NCBI GenBank assembly: GCA_902609855.1
Contig: CACLTL010000003.1
Location: 48,001 to 112,000, forward strand
Length of the DNA stretch: 64,000 bases
Direction: 5' to 3'
From: an uncultured Pelagibacteraceae bacterium
GTDB lineage: Bacteria; Pseudomonadota; Alphaproteobacteria; Pelagibacterales; Pelagibacteraceae
The notes below the pieces were generated by a model. It was not told where the DNA came from, did not search any database, and saw only the letters and a list, made by a program, of their open reading frames with translations. This document shows, piece after piece, positions 18,872-27,816 of this stretch (within the stretch, counting starts at the first letter, position 1; each line of letters starts with the position of its first letter). The position numbers and the translations under genes are program-made.

Positions 18872-19685
18872 ATTAGAGAACATAATTAATGAAAGTTTTG
18901 AGATTAAAGAAAAAGTAGGGCCTAAGTCAGATAAAAAACTTCTTAAAGCTATAAATGAAACAATTAACTTAGTTGACTCGGGTAAAATTAGAGTTGCTAA
19001 TAAAATTAATGGAGCTTGGATTGTGAATCAGTGGATTAAAAAAGCAATTCTTTTAAGCTTTAGAGTAAATAAAATGACAATATCAAAAGGACCTTACACA
19101 ACTTGGTATGATAAAGTTCCAGGCAAAACGGTTAAGTGGAAAGAAAAAGATTGGAAGAAAGCTGGTTATCGACATGTTCCTAATGGAGTTGTTAGAAGAG
19201 GATCTTATATTGCAAAAAATGTTGTATTAATGCCATCGTTTGTAAATTTGGGAGCATATGTTGATGAGGGTACAATGATTGATACTTGGGCTTCTGTTGG
19301 TTCCTGTGCTCAAGTTGGAAAAAATTGTCATATATCTGGAGGAGCTGGAATTGGTGGCGTACTTGAACCACTTCAAGCTGGACCAGTTATTATTGAAGAC
19401 AATTGCTTTGTAGGTGCTAGATCTGAAATTGCTGAAGGTGTTTTAGTTGAAGAAGGCGCAGTAATTTCAATGGGTGTTTATATTGGAGCTTCGACAAAAA
19501 TTGTTGACAGATCCACTGGTGAAATTACCTTTGGAAAAGTGCCAGCTTATTCAGTAGTTGTACCAGGAAGTTTACCTAATAAATCTAATCCAGGTGGTCC
19601 TTCTTTATATTGTGCAGTTATTGTAAAAAAAGTTGACTCAAAAACAAGAAGCAAAACATCCATTAACGATCTATTAAGAGACTAA
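18858..19685 (+). CDS. dapD: 2,3,4,5-tetrahydropyridine-2,6-dicarboxylate N-succinyltransferase
   Basis: Succinylates tetrahydrodipicolinate in the succinylase branch of lysine/diaminopimelate synthesis. Length 275 is standard. The left-handed beta-helix appears as repeating hexapeptides through [33 protein letters not shown] and [30 protein letters not shown]. The start overlaps the HAD gene, preceded by an AAGGAG Shine-Dalgarno sequence. dapE follows seven bases after the stop, so successive pathway steps are cotranscribed. Confidence 0.98.
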   Translation: MSLNKLENIINESFEIKEKVGPKSDKKLLKAINETINLVDSGKIRVANKINGAWIVNQWIKKAILLSFRVNKMTISKGPYTTWYDKVPGKTVKWKEKDWKKAGYRHVPNGVVRRGSYIAKNVVLMPSFVNLGAYVDEGTMIDTWASVGSCAQVGKNCHISGGAGIGGVLEPLQAGPVIIEDNCFVGARSEIAEGVLVEEGAVISMGVYIGASTKIVDRSTGEITFGKVPAYSVVVPGSLPNKSNPGGPSLYCAVIVKKVDSKTRSKTSINDLLRD

Positions 19686-19692
19686 TATAAAT

Positions 19693-20847
19693 ATGAATGA
19701 ACTTAAATTAGCTAAAGAGCTTATTAAATTTCCAAGTATTACACCAAATGATGCGGGTGCTATAAGATTCGTAGCAAATCAATTAAAAAAGCTCGGTTTT
19801 AAATGTAAGATTTTAGAATTTAAAGACAAAAATAAAATTAGTAAGCCAATTAAAAATATTTATGCAAGGCTAGGAAACAAAAGTCCTAATTTATGTTACG
19901 CTGGTCACACAGATGTTGTGCCTCCAGGAAATATCAAAGATTGGACTGTTAACCCTTTTAAGCCAATAATTAAGAATAATCATCTAATTGGTAGAGGTGC
20001 AAATGATATGAAAAGCTCAATAGCTTGTTTTATATCAGCTGTAGATAAATTCTTAAAAAAAACAAAAAAAGTTAATGGGTCTATAAGTTTTTTAATTACT
20101 GGTGACGAAGAAGATCTTGCAATTAATGGAACAAAAAAAGTTGTAGATTACTTAAAAAAGAAAAAAGAAAAAATCGATTTTTGTATCGTGGGTGAGCCTA
20201 CAAATCCAAAAAATCTAGGAGAAATGATAAAAATAGGGAGACGTGGTAGTATCTCAGGGACTATAATTATTTTAGGATCACAGGGACATGTTGCATACCC
20301 TCATCTTTCTAATAATCCTATAAATACATTAGTTAAAATATGTAAAAAACTTAATGAACATAAGTTTGACAAGGGTAACAAAAACTTTCAGCCTTCCAAT
20401 TTAGAAATTACATCAATGAATGTTGATAATACTGCTACTAATGTAATTCCAGCTAGTGCAAGAGCACAGTTCAATGTGAGGTTTAATAATCTTCATACCT
20501 CAAGCAGTTTGAAGAGAAAAATTAATTCAATAGTCAAAAATTTGAGTAAAAAAAATAATTGTAAATTTAAAATAAATTTTCATGTTAGTGGTGAGTCTTT
20601 CCTCACTAAACCTAATAAAACTATTTTCATGGCCAGGAAAATAATTAAAAAAGTTACAAAAAAAACTCCTGTGTTTTCTACAACTGGTGGTACCTCGGAT
20701 GCAAGATTTATAAAAAAAATTTCACCTTGCCTTGAGTTTGGTTTGGTAAATAAAACAATGCATAAAATTGATGAATGCGTCTCATTAAAAGATTTAAAAA
20801 ATTTAACAAAAATATATCAAAATATCCTTGAGGATTATTTTAAGTGA
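19693..20847 (+). CDS. dapE: Succinyl-diaminopimelate desuccinylase
   Basis: Dinuclear zinc M20 peptidase-fold enzyme that hydrolyses N-succinyl-LL-diaminopimelate. Length 384. Metal and catalytic blocks are all present: CYAGHTDVVPPG, LIGRGANDMKSS, ITGDEED (catalytic Glu), CIVGEPT, and STTGGTSDARF near the end. The dimerisation domain lies between. Its stop codon overlaps the GTG start of the SET-domain gene by four bases (GTGA). Confidence 0.97.
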   Translation: MNELKLAKELIKFPSITPNDAGAIRFVANQLKKLGFKCKILEFKDKNKISKPIKNIYARLGNKSPNLCYAGHTDVVPPGNIKDWTVNPFKPIIKNNHLIGRGANDMKSSIACFISAVDKFLKKTKKVNGSISFLITGDEEDLAINGTKKVVDYLKKKKEKIDFCIVGEPTNPKNLGEMIKIGRRGSISGTIIILGSQGHVAYPHLSNNPINTLVKICKKLNEHKFDKGNKNFQPSNLEITSMNVDNTATNVIPASARAQFNVRFNNLHTSSSLKRKINSIVKNLSKKNNCKFKINFHVSGESFLTKPNKTIFMARKIIKKVTKKTPVFSTTGGTSDARFIKKISPCLEFGLVNKTMHKIDECVSLKDLKNLTKIYQNILEDYFK

Positions 20848-21299
20848 GGCTGTATAAAATAAGAAAATCTAAAATAGATAATTTAGGTTTATATGCTGCT
20901 AAAGACATTAAAAAGGGTTCAAAAATAATAGAGTACAAAGGCAAAGTAATTACCGAAAAAGAAGCTGAGGAAAGCCCTAAGTATGATAACGGTAAAGCTA
21001 TTTATCTTTTTAATTTGAATAAAAAATATGATCTTGATGGAGATTTTAAATTCAATACAGCAAGATTAATAAATCATTCATGTGATCCAAACTGTGAAGT
21101 TACCGGAGTAGGTTTAAAATTGTGGGTATATTCAATCAAAGATATAAAAAAAGGCGAAGAATTTTCCTACGACTATGGGTTTAGTTTTGACGAAGATTTT
21201 AAAAATTATCCGTGTAGATGCGGTTCTAAAAAATGTTGTGGTTATATAGTTAGAGAAGGATCAAGATGGAGAATAAAAAAAAAGAAAATACGAAAATAG
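20844..21299 (+). CDS. SET-domain protein lysine methyltransferase
   Basis: A compact 151-residue protein that is almost only a SET domain. It opens with LGLYAAKDIKKGSKIIEYKGKVI, has the SAM/active-site motif RLINHSCDPNCEV and the tyrosine motif GEEFSYDYGFS, and ends with a post-SET-like cysteine cluster CRCGSKKCCGYI. These residues suggest an active protein-lysine methyltransferase with a zinc-bound post-SET tail; the substrate is unknown. The start is GTG within the dapE stop (GTGA overlap), indicating translational coupling. The 3' end overlaps the glycosyltransferase by 34 bases. Confidence 0.87.
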   Translation: MRLYKIRKSKIDNLGLYAAKDIKKGSKIIEYKGKVITEKEAEESPKYDNGKAIYLFNLNKKYDLDGDFKFNTARLINHSCDPNCEVTGVGLKLWVYSIKDIKKGEEFSYDYGFSFDEDFKNYPCRCGSKKCCGYIVREGSRWRIKKKKIRK

Positions 21300-22036
21300 A
21301 TATAATATTACCAAACTATAATAGTTCAGAATTTATAGCGCAGACTGTAAAAAGTATCATTCGCCAATCTTATAAAAACTGGAGATTGTTTATTATTGAT
21401 GATTTTTCAGATAAAAAAACTAGAATAATTCTTAAAAAAATTTCAAAAAATAGAAAAATAAAAATTTTTTGGCTAAAAAAAAACTATGGAGCTGGTTTTT
21501 GTAGAAACTATGCATTAAAAAAGGCCAATTCACCTTACATTGCATTCATTGATTCTGATGATGTATGGAAAAAAGATAAATTAAAAAAACAGATTAATTT
21601 TATGAAAAAAAATAGTTATTCATTTACATATACAAACTACGAAACTTTTGGAAAAAAATATCGAAAGATAAAAAATCCATTAAAATTAAACTATTCTGAA
21701 TTCATAAAAAATACTTCTATTGCTACAAGCACTATGATGATCAAGCGTGAAAAATTAAAAAATATTACTTTCACCAACACTAAAATTTGTGAAGATTATT
21801 ATTTTAAGTGTAAACTCTTACAAAGAATCAAAAACGCTTACTGTTTGGATAAATTTTTAACAAAATATCGAATTCGAGAGAAATCTTTGCAAAGTAGTAA
21901 CCTCAGAAATTTTTATTGGATTTGGAAAATAAATAAAAATTATAATAATTTAAATTTTTTTGATAATTTTTTATCTTTATTTTCTATAACATTGAATTCT
22001 CTAAAAAAATATGGAGGTAAAAATATTATTAACTAA
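21266..22036 (+). CDS. Family 2 glycosyltransferase
   Basis: A GT-A fold enzyme of 256 residues. It has IDIILPNYNSSEFI at the N-terminus, WRLFIIDDFSDKKT, NYGAGFCRNYALKKA and the metal-binding FIDSDDVW. The C-terminal third is lysine-rich and variable. The ATG at 21266 has a GAAGGA Shine-Dalgarno sequence five bases upstream, which supports the 34-base overlap with the SET gene. The acceptor sugar cannot be told; a cell-surface glycan is likely. Ends four bases into the convergent truA. Confidence 0.9.
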   Translation: MENKKKENTKIDIILPNYNSSEFIAQTVKSIIRQSYKNWRLFIIDDFSDKKTRIILKKISKNRKIKIFWLKKNYGAGFCRNYALKKANSPYIAFIDSDDVWKKDKLKKQINFMKKNSYSFTYTNYETFGKKYRKIKNPLKLNYSEFIKNTSIATSTMMIKREKLKNITFTNTKICEDYYFKCKLLQRIKNAYCLDKFLTKYRIREKSLQSSNLRNFYWIWKINKNYNNLNFFDNFLSLFSITLNSLKKYGGKNIIN

Positions 22037-22773
22037 TATTTTATATTTTGCAGATATAAACCACATGCAGGAGCCGGAGGGGCACAATTAGCTCTTCTTT
22101 TTGATTTAAAAACTTTTTTAAAATCACTGATGCTCCACTTGTTTGTAGATAAGTATTTTAAACAACCTATCATTGATCTAACTTGATTTTGCAAAAATGA
22201 TTTTGAACTAAATCGTATTCTAATCAAATTATTACTTTTTCCAATTTTAACTTTACTTATTTTTCTAGTAGGAGATTTTGCAGAACATTTGGCTGATCTA
22301 AAAGTTGAAAAATCATGTGTTCCCTCTAATAATTTAGCTCCCTTTTTAATTAAATTTAAATTGATTTTTTTTTTAACATGCCAAGCTCTATTTCTAAATA
22401 ATGATAAAGTCCCCTGTCGATTTATTATTAAATATTCATAAGTTCTTAATTTAGCACTATGTCTTGCATGAAAGTTTTGTGTTTTTTCTGTAATATCTAA
22501 AATCGAAATCATTTTTTTTTTTAAAAAAAAGTTTAAAGACTCTATAAATGCTTTTTTATTTACTAACTCTTCTTTAATCTTGAAGTTAGCATGCTGTGCA
22601 AAAGCGTGAACCCCTTTATCTGTTCTACCTGCTCCGATGATTCTTACTTTTTTTTTTAATACTTTTTTTAATACAGCTTCAATGGCATCTTGAACTGATT
22701 TGCCATTTTTTTGACTCTGCCACCCAACAAAATTTGTTCCATCATACTCAATTTTAATTAAATAATTAAACAT
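22033..22773 (-). CDS. truA: tRNA pseudouridine(38-40) synthase
   Basis: Makes pseudouridine at positions 38-40 of many tRNAs. Length 246. It has IEYDGTNFVGWQSQ at the N-terminus, the catalytic aspartate in AGRTDKGVHA, and HDFSTFRS and FLQNQVRSMIG in the C-terminal half. It forms a leftward operon def-fmt-truA, with fmt ending two bases upstream. In other Alphaproteobacteria this set also lies beside dapD/dapE. Confidence 0.97.
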   Translation of the reverse strand: MFNYLIKIEYDGTNFVGWQSQKNGKSVQDAIEAVLKKVLKKKVRIIGAGRTDKGVHAFAQHANFKIKEELVNKKAFIESLNFFLKKKMISILDITEKTQNFHARHSAKLRTYEYLIINRQGTLSLFRNRAWHVKKKINLNLIKKGAKLLEGTHDFSTFRSAKCSAKSPTRKISKVKIGKSNNLIRIRFSSKSFLQNQVRSMIGCLKYLSTNKWSISDFKKVFKSKRRANCAPPAPACGLYLQNIKY

Positions 22774-22774
22774 C

Positions 22775-23695
22775 TTAATTTATTTTTTGTCCAATTTTTA
22801 TTTGATTTCCTTTTAAATAATCATCTACTAACATTTGTTTTTTTCCCTCTTTTTTAAGCTCTAAAATTTGTATTGCATTTTTAGCACACGCAATTGTCAT
22901 TTTATTGTCTAGAAGAGTGCCAGCTTTACCTTTTTTTTCAATCTCTATTGCCTTTATAATTTTGACTCTTGCGCCTGAAAGCTCGAACCAACAGCCTGGG
23001 TTAGGATTAAAAGCATTAATTTTAGCAATAATTTTTTTTGCATTTTCATTCCAATTAATTTTGGCCTCATTTTTTTGAATTTTTTTTGCATAAGTTGCTT
23101 CTGAATTTTTTTGTTCAATGAATTTTGCCTCATTATTTTCAATTAATTTAATTGAGTCCAATATTAATTTTGCACCTAGTTCAGACATTTTTTGGCTTAG
23201 GAGCTCATAACTCATTAATTGAGTAATCTTAATTTTACCTTTCATCATAACTGGACCTTCATCAAGTTTTGATATAATTTTCATTATTGATACTCCTGTT
23301 TCTGAGTCCATATTCAAAATTGCTCTCTGAATAGGTGCGGCTCCTCTCCATCTGGGTAACAAAGATGCATGTACGTTTATAAAAAGAAGTTGATCAATAT
23401 CAAGTAGCTTGTCTGGTAAAATTTTTCCGTAAGCAGCCACTACTACTAGGTCAGGTTTCAAACTTTTGAGATAATTAATTTCCTCGTTTGTTTCAAGAGA
23501 AACAGGACTTCTTACCTTTAAATTTAGCTTTTCCGCGCATTTGTAAATATCTGAATAATTAATTTTTTGTCCTCTCCCACTTTTATTTGCTGGTTGAGTA
23601 TATACTTCTAAAATTTTATGATCAGACTCATGAATAGCTTTTAGTATAGGAACTGCAAATTTTGGAGTTCCCATAAAAATAATTTTTAATGCCAT
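22775..23695 (-). CDS. fmt: Methionyl-tRNA formyltransferase
   Basis: Formylates initiator Met-tRNA using 10-formyl-THF. Length 306. It has KIIFMGTPKFAVPIL at the N-terminus, VVAAYGKILP, and the catalytic region INVHASLLPRWRGAAPIQRAIL containing the conserved Asn and His, then the LDEGPVM block. The C-terminal tRNA-binding domain is present but lysine-rich. Cotranscribed with def (four-base gap), which removes the formyl group after synthesis. Confidence 0.98.
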   Translation of the reverse strand: MALKIIFMGTPKFAVPILKAIHESDHKILEVYTQPANKSGRGQKINYSDIYKCAEKLNLKVRSPVSLETNEEINYLKSLKPDLVVVAAYGKILPDKLLDIDQLLFINVHASLLPRWRGAAPIQRAILNMDSETGVSIMKIISKLDEGPVMMKGKIKITQLMSYELLSQKMSELGAKLILDSIKLIENNEAKFIEQKNSEATYAKKIQKNEAKINWNENAKKIIAKINAFNPNPGCWFELSGARVKIIKAIEIEKKGKAGTLLDNKMTIACAKNAIQILELKKEGKKQMLVDDYLKGNQIKIGQKIN

Positions 23696-23699
23696 TATT

Positions 23700-24224
23700 T
23701 TATAAAATAACTTTATTAAGTTCTTTTTTTTGCTTTACCAATTTTTTAACAATCATATCTTTTTTTAATTTAGATAGATAATCAATAAATAAAACCCCAT
23801 TTAAGTGATCAACTTCATGCTGTATGCAAGTTGAAAGAAGTCCATTCGCTGATAGTTTTTTTTCTTTTCCATTGTAATCAATAAATTTAATTTGACACCC
23901 ATCTGGTCTTTCAATTTCTGCAAAATGTCCTGGTAAAGAAAGGCAGCCCTCTTCATGAATAGACGTTTGATTGGATCTTGAAATAATTACAGGATTTATT
24001 AGAAAAATAGGATCCTTTTTTTCTTTATCTTTTGAAATATCAATTACAATTAATCTTTTTAGAATGCCTATCTGAACAGCTGCTAAGCCTATGCCCGGTG
24101 CTGCATACATAGTCTCCAGCATATCATCTAATAATCTTCTAATATCATCATCAACTTTCTCTAAGTTTTCACTTTTTTTTCTTAGTATGGGATCTGGCTC
24201 AATAACAATTTTTCTTTGGGACAT
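23700..24224 (-). CDS. def: Peptide deformylase
   Basis: Metalloenzyme that removes the N-formyl group from nascent proteins. At 174 residues it is the usual type I size. All three motifs are present: motif 1 GIGLAAVQIG, motif 2 EEGCLSLP (metal Cys) and motif 3 QHEVDHLNG (HExxH). The N-terminus IEPDPILRKKSENL is typical. First gene of the def-fmt-truA operon. Confidence 0.98.
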   Translation of the reverse strand: MSQRKIVIEPDPILRKKSENLEKVDDDIRRLLDDMLETMYAAPGIGLAAVQIGILKRLIVIDISKDKEKKDPIFLINPVIISRSNQTSIHEEGCLSLPGHFAEIERPDGCQIKFIDYNGKEKKLSANGLLSTCIQHEVDHLNGVLFIDYLSKLKKDMIVKKLVKQKKELNKVIL

Positions 24225-24241
24225 TATTAATTATATTTTAA

Positions 24242-25975
24242 TTAAATTCTTTTGGGTAGAGCAGAGTTTAAAACTTTATTTCTAATGGTAACTAAATTCG
24301 TCTTATTTAAAAGATTTGTAACAAAAAATATAGTTTCTGAGTCTAATTGATAAGGTTCGTCCTCACCAATTATTTCCACTATCTTTAAAGCGAGGAAAGC
24401 TCTTTGATCGTTATCAACTAATTGCAATAAATTTTTTGGAACATCAAATTCCTTTATTAGATCGTCATATTTTAAATTTGTTGGTAATGAAAATCCATCT
24501 GTAACTAATGCATCTACTAATGCTAAATCTTTAGCAGAAATAAAATATTTTTTATTTTTTGCAATCTTTTTAAAAATTTTATCTATATCTTTTTGAACTT
24601 TAGCCTTACTCTCACCATCAATATAGTATTTCAATATTTTAGATTGGTGCAAAATTTTATCGTTATATTTTACTTTTCCTAAAAGTAATTCTTCATCAGA
24701 AACAATTTTAGATAAAGCAGGTTCTTTAAACTCCTGTGGTAAATTTTCAATACCAATTTCCTCTATCTTATCACTTAAAAATTTTGAAAAAATATTATCT
24801 AAATCATTTTTTTTAAACAGCTCCTCTAATAAAAATAGAGTTTCAATTTTTGACTCGTTAGAGTCAGATAATAGGTATTTTTGATAAATTAAGGCTCTAG
24901 CGTCACTGTCATCTAAGGTTTGATAATTATTTTTTGCATTAATCAAAGTGTTTAAATTAAAAGGTATTTGTTTATAGATTTCAAAAATTTTATTTTTATC
25001 AAGCTGATTATTGTTTGCTGCTATTTCTAATTCTTTTAATTTTTTTTTATCTGAAGCATCTTCTAATTTAATTAGATTAGCCGCATTAAGATAAGTCCAT
25101 ATCTCTGGTTTAGTTTTATTTGTTGGCTCGTAATTAAAATCAGCAATTGTTACACTTGAAAGATAAAAGTTTAACAGATTTTTTTCATTAATTTTACTAC
25201 TTGTTTGATCCGAAACACCAAGAAGAAAATTTATTTTATCATCATAGAATTTATTGGATTGTTTTTGCTCACGTAAAAGATCAAGTAATAGTTGGGCCTC
25301 TGGTTTTTTATTGTTAAATACTAAGCAGTAAATTTTAAATTTTTCTAGATATGCATCCTTAATTTTTTCATCTATGAATTTAATTTTTTCACATCCTTTC
25401 TTTATATTCCCACTTGCAATATTTTTATTAACCAAATATTCAACGGCTTTACTTTTGCTGTCAAATTGGTCATTTTGTTTTAAAAAACTTTCTACAAGTT
25501 CTGTTCGTTCATTATCTATTAACCAATTTATTTTTAAATCAACGAACTCTTTTTCAGTCATTCCTGGTGGTGGATAAGAAAATGAAAACAAGATTGCTTC
25601 TAATATTTCTTTTGAGGCGCTTGAAAGTTCAATCTTACTCAATCTTTTTAAACTAGATCTTAATTCTTCAGCTTTAGTAGTTGACCACATATTAAGGTTA
25701 AAATCATAATTTGCTGGATCATAAATACCAAAAACCTTTTGTTCATTTAATTGTATTGTTGAACTTTCTTGAATTTGTACTTCATCTACAGCTTTAATAC
25801 TTTTTGATGATGGTTGATTAGATATTTCCTGAGAGTCCTTCTCTTGTAATGATGATGACTCTTTTGTAACTTCCTTTTTATTTTCCCAAATATCAACTTT
25901 TTCTTCACTTATAAGAGGTGAATAAAAAAAAATAATTAATAATCCAATAAAGCAACTAAAGCTTTTTAATTTCAT
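24242..25975 (-). CDS. Large secreted/periplasmic helical protein of unknown function
   Basis: A 577-residue protein that I do not recognise. Residues 1-24 look like a signal peptide (hydrophobic IGLLIIFFYSPLIS then EEK), which suggests export to the periplasm. Residues 25-75 are a polar, Ser/Gln/Glu-rich low-complexity linker. The remainder lacks Cys clusters and reads as alternating short amphipathic helices with many Leu, Lys and Asp, reminiscent of helical-repeat (TPR/HEAT-like) scaffolds, although no repeat is clear by eye. The gene's first 20 bases overlap a small membrane-protein gene, and def follows 17 bases after its stop. Confidence 0.8.
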   Translation of the reverse strand: MKLKSFSCFIGLLIIFFYSPLISEEKVDIWENKKEVTKESSSLQEKDSQEISNQPSSKSIKAVDEVQIQESSTIQLNEQKVFGIYDPANYDFNLNMWSTTKAEELRSSLKRLSKIELSSASKEILEAILFSFSYPPPGMTEKEFVDLKINWLIDNERTELVESFLKQNDQFDSKSKAVEYLVNKNIASGNIKKGCEKIKFIDEKIKDAYLEKFKIYCLVFNNKKPEAQLLLDLLREQKQSNKFYDDKINFLLGVSDQTSSKINEKNLLNFYLSSVTIADFNYEPTNKTKPEIWTYLNAANLIKLEDASDKKKLKELEIAANNNQLDKNKIFEIYKQIPFNLNTLINAKNNYQTLDDSDARALIYQKYLLSDSNESKIETLFLLEELFKKNDLDNIFSKFLSDKIEEIGIENLPQEFKEPALSKIVSDEELLLGKVKYNDKILHQSKILKYYIDGESKAKVQKDIDKIFKKIAKNKKYFISAKDLALVDALVTDGFSLPTNLKYDDLIKEFDVPKNLLQLVDNDQRAFLALKIVEIIGEDEPYQLDSETIFFVTNLLNKTNLVTIRNKVLNSALPKRI

Positions 25976-26135
25976 TAGTAACGTCGATTTGATATTTTTT
26001 TTCTGGGCTTGGGAAACTTATTTTTTCTATTAAAAAAATTGCAATAATAAATACTAAAATTACAAATAATAACTTTATTAAAGTTTTAATAATTGAACTT
26101 CCAAAACTTGGTTGTCTATTGTATTTAAGTTGCAT
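25956..26135 (-). CDS. Small single-pass membrane protein (59 aa)
   Basis: A 59-residue frame starting at an ATG: a basic N-terminus MQLKYNRQPSFGSS, one strong hydrophobic segment (about residues 16-37, IKTLIKLLFVILVFIIAIFL), and a polar C-terminus. The charge pattern suggests N-in orientation with about 20 residues outside. It ends in TAG 19 bases inside the following 577-residue exported protein's gene, in another frame, so the two are probably cotranslated and may act together at the membrane. No family recognised. Confidence 0.68.
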   Translation of the reverse strand: MQLKYNRQPSFGSSIIKTLIKLLFVILVFIIAIFLIEKISFPSPEKKYQIDVTNEIKKL

Positions 26136-26207
26136 ACGCTAAGAATTAATTTAAACTCAATAAATAAGACATATTTATGAAAAATCAAAATCAAAAAGGT
26201 AGTTAAT

Positions 26208-26723
26208 TTGGGAAAAAACCTTACTTTGACCGGTATGATGGGAGTGGGAAAATCTACAATTGGTAAAATTTTAGCCAAAAAACTTAAGTATAGATTTGTT
26301 GATGTTGATAAATTAATTGAAGAAAAAGAAGGTCTATCTATAAATTTAATTTTCAAAAGCAAAGGTGAACCCCATTTTAGGAAAATAGAAAGCGAAATAA
26401 CTTTGATGGAGTTGAAAACAGAAAGAGCTGTAATATCTTTAGGCGGTGGTGCTTTCTTAAATAATTCTATTAGAAAAACTGCTAAAAAATTATCTACTAG
26501 CTTTTGGCTTGATGTTTCTGTAGATGAATTGATTAAAAGATTGAGAAATAATAAACAAAGACCTCTTTTATTTAAGAAAAATACTAGTGAGGAAGTAAAA
26601 AAAATTTATTTTAATCGAAAAAGAATTTATAATGAAGCAGATTATAGGATTAAGTGTAATTCTTTGAAATCAAGTGAGATAGTTAAAAAAATACTAAATT
26701 TGTATGAAAAATCAGGAAATTAA
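26208..26723 (+). CDS. aroK: Shikimate kinase
   Basis: Phosphorylates shikimate in the chorismate pathway. Length 171. It has the P-loop GMMGVGKST at residues 9-17, the shikimate-binding FVDVDKLIEE, SLGGGAFL, and the LID region RPLL. The start is TTG with AAGG eight bases upstream; no in-frame ATG is available before the P-loop strand except downstream within it. The C-terminal end overlaps aroB by 20 bases. Divergent from the small membrane protein gene. Confidence 0.95.
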   Translation: MGKNLTLTGMMGVGKSTIGKILAKKLKYRFVDVDKLIEEKEGLSINLIFKSKGEPHFRKIESEITLMELKTERAVISLGGGAFLNNSIRKTAKKLSTSFWLDVSVDELIKRLRNNKQRPLLFKKNTSEEVKKIYFNRKRIYNEADYRIKCNSLKSSEIVKKILNLYEKSGN

Positions 26724-27816
26724 ATTTAAAAATACAAATTACAAATACTCAATTGTAATTGGTGAAAACACTTTAAACATCTTACCGAAAAGGATCAAAT
26801 TATTGTGTCCTAAAACAAAAAAGATTGCATTAATTATTGACAATAATGTCCCAAAGAAATTTAAAAATACATTAAAGAGAAAACTTAAAAGCTATAATCT
26901 TCTATTTCTACCTTTTGTTTCTAATGAAAAAAATAAGTCCCTTAATAAGGTAAACTACTATTTGGATATACTCTTATCTAAAAATTTTAACCGCGCTGAT
27001 TTAATAATAGCTGTTGGCGGAGGAATTACGGGAGATGTTGTAAGTTTTATTGCAAGTATTTTTAAAAGAGGTATTAATTTTATAAACATACCTACTACAC
27101 TTCTTGCGCAAGTAGACTCTGCGATTGGAGGAAAAACTGGGGTTAACTCTAAACATGGTAAGAATCTAGTTGGTTCTTTCTACCAACCAAAATTAGTGAT
27201 AAGCGATACTTCTTTCATCAATTCTTTACCAAAAAAAGAAATTATTTGCGGTTATGCTGAAATTTTAAAACATGCAATTATAAAAGATAAAAAATTTTTT
27301 AATTGGTTAAAAAGAAATTCAAAACAAATTTTTAAAAAGAAATCTAAAGAATTAATTTATTCTATAAAAAAAAGTTGTGAAATAAAGACATATTTTGTAA
27401 GTAGAGATGTAAATGAGAAGGGTTTAAGAATGATCTTAAATTTTGGGCACACATTTGCTCACGCGATAGAAGTTAAAAATGATTATTCGAAAAATATAAC
27501 CCACGGAGAAGCCGTATTATCAGGTATGATCTTAGCGACAAAACTTTCTGTTATAAAAAAGATTTGTACTCAAAAAACGTTGAATGAAATAAAAGAAATT
27601 TATTTACAAAATAGGTTAGAATATGCTTTTAAAAAATATTCTAGATCTAATGCTGTGAATAAATTAATCCCATTTCTTAAAAATGATAAAAAAAATAATG
27701 ATGATAAAATAAATTTCATACTTCTTAAAAATATAGGTAAAACAGCTTTGCCAAATAAAAGTAAAATATCTATAAAGAATTTAAAAAATATGAGTAAGTT
27801 TATTTCTCAATACTAA
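26704..27816 (+). CDS. aroB: 3-dehydroquinate synthase
   Basis: NAD- and zinc-dependent enzyme that closes the ring of DAHP to dehydroquinate. Length 370. It has the NAD-binding IIAVGGGITGDVVSFIASIFKRG, then TTLLAQVDSAIGGKTGVN, the zinc ligands in GYAEILKHAII, LNFGHTFAHAIE and THGEAVLSGM. Overlaps aroK by 20 bases and the convergent BolA gene by 17 bases. aroK-aroB is a classic pair. Confidence 0.97.
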   Translation: MKNQEIKFKNTNYKYSIVIGENTLNILPKRIKLLCPKTKKIALIIDNNVPKKFKNTLKRKLKSYNLLFLPFVSNEKNKSLNKVNYYLDILLSKNFNRADLIIAVGGGITGDVVSFIASIFKRGINFINIPTTLLAQVDSAIGGKTGVNSKHGKNLVGSFYQPKLVISDTSFINSLPKKEIICGYAEILKHAIIKDKKFFNWLKRNSKQIFKKKSKELIYSIKKSCEIKTYFVSRDVNEKGLRMILNFGHTFAHAIEVKNDYSKNITHGEAVLSGMILATKLSVIKKICTQKTLNEIKEIYLQNRLEYAFKKYSRSNAVNKLIPFLKNDKKNNDDKINFILLKNIGKTALPNKSKISIKNLKNMSKFISQY

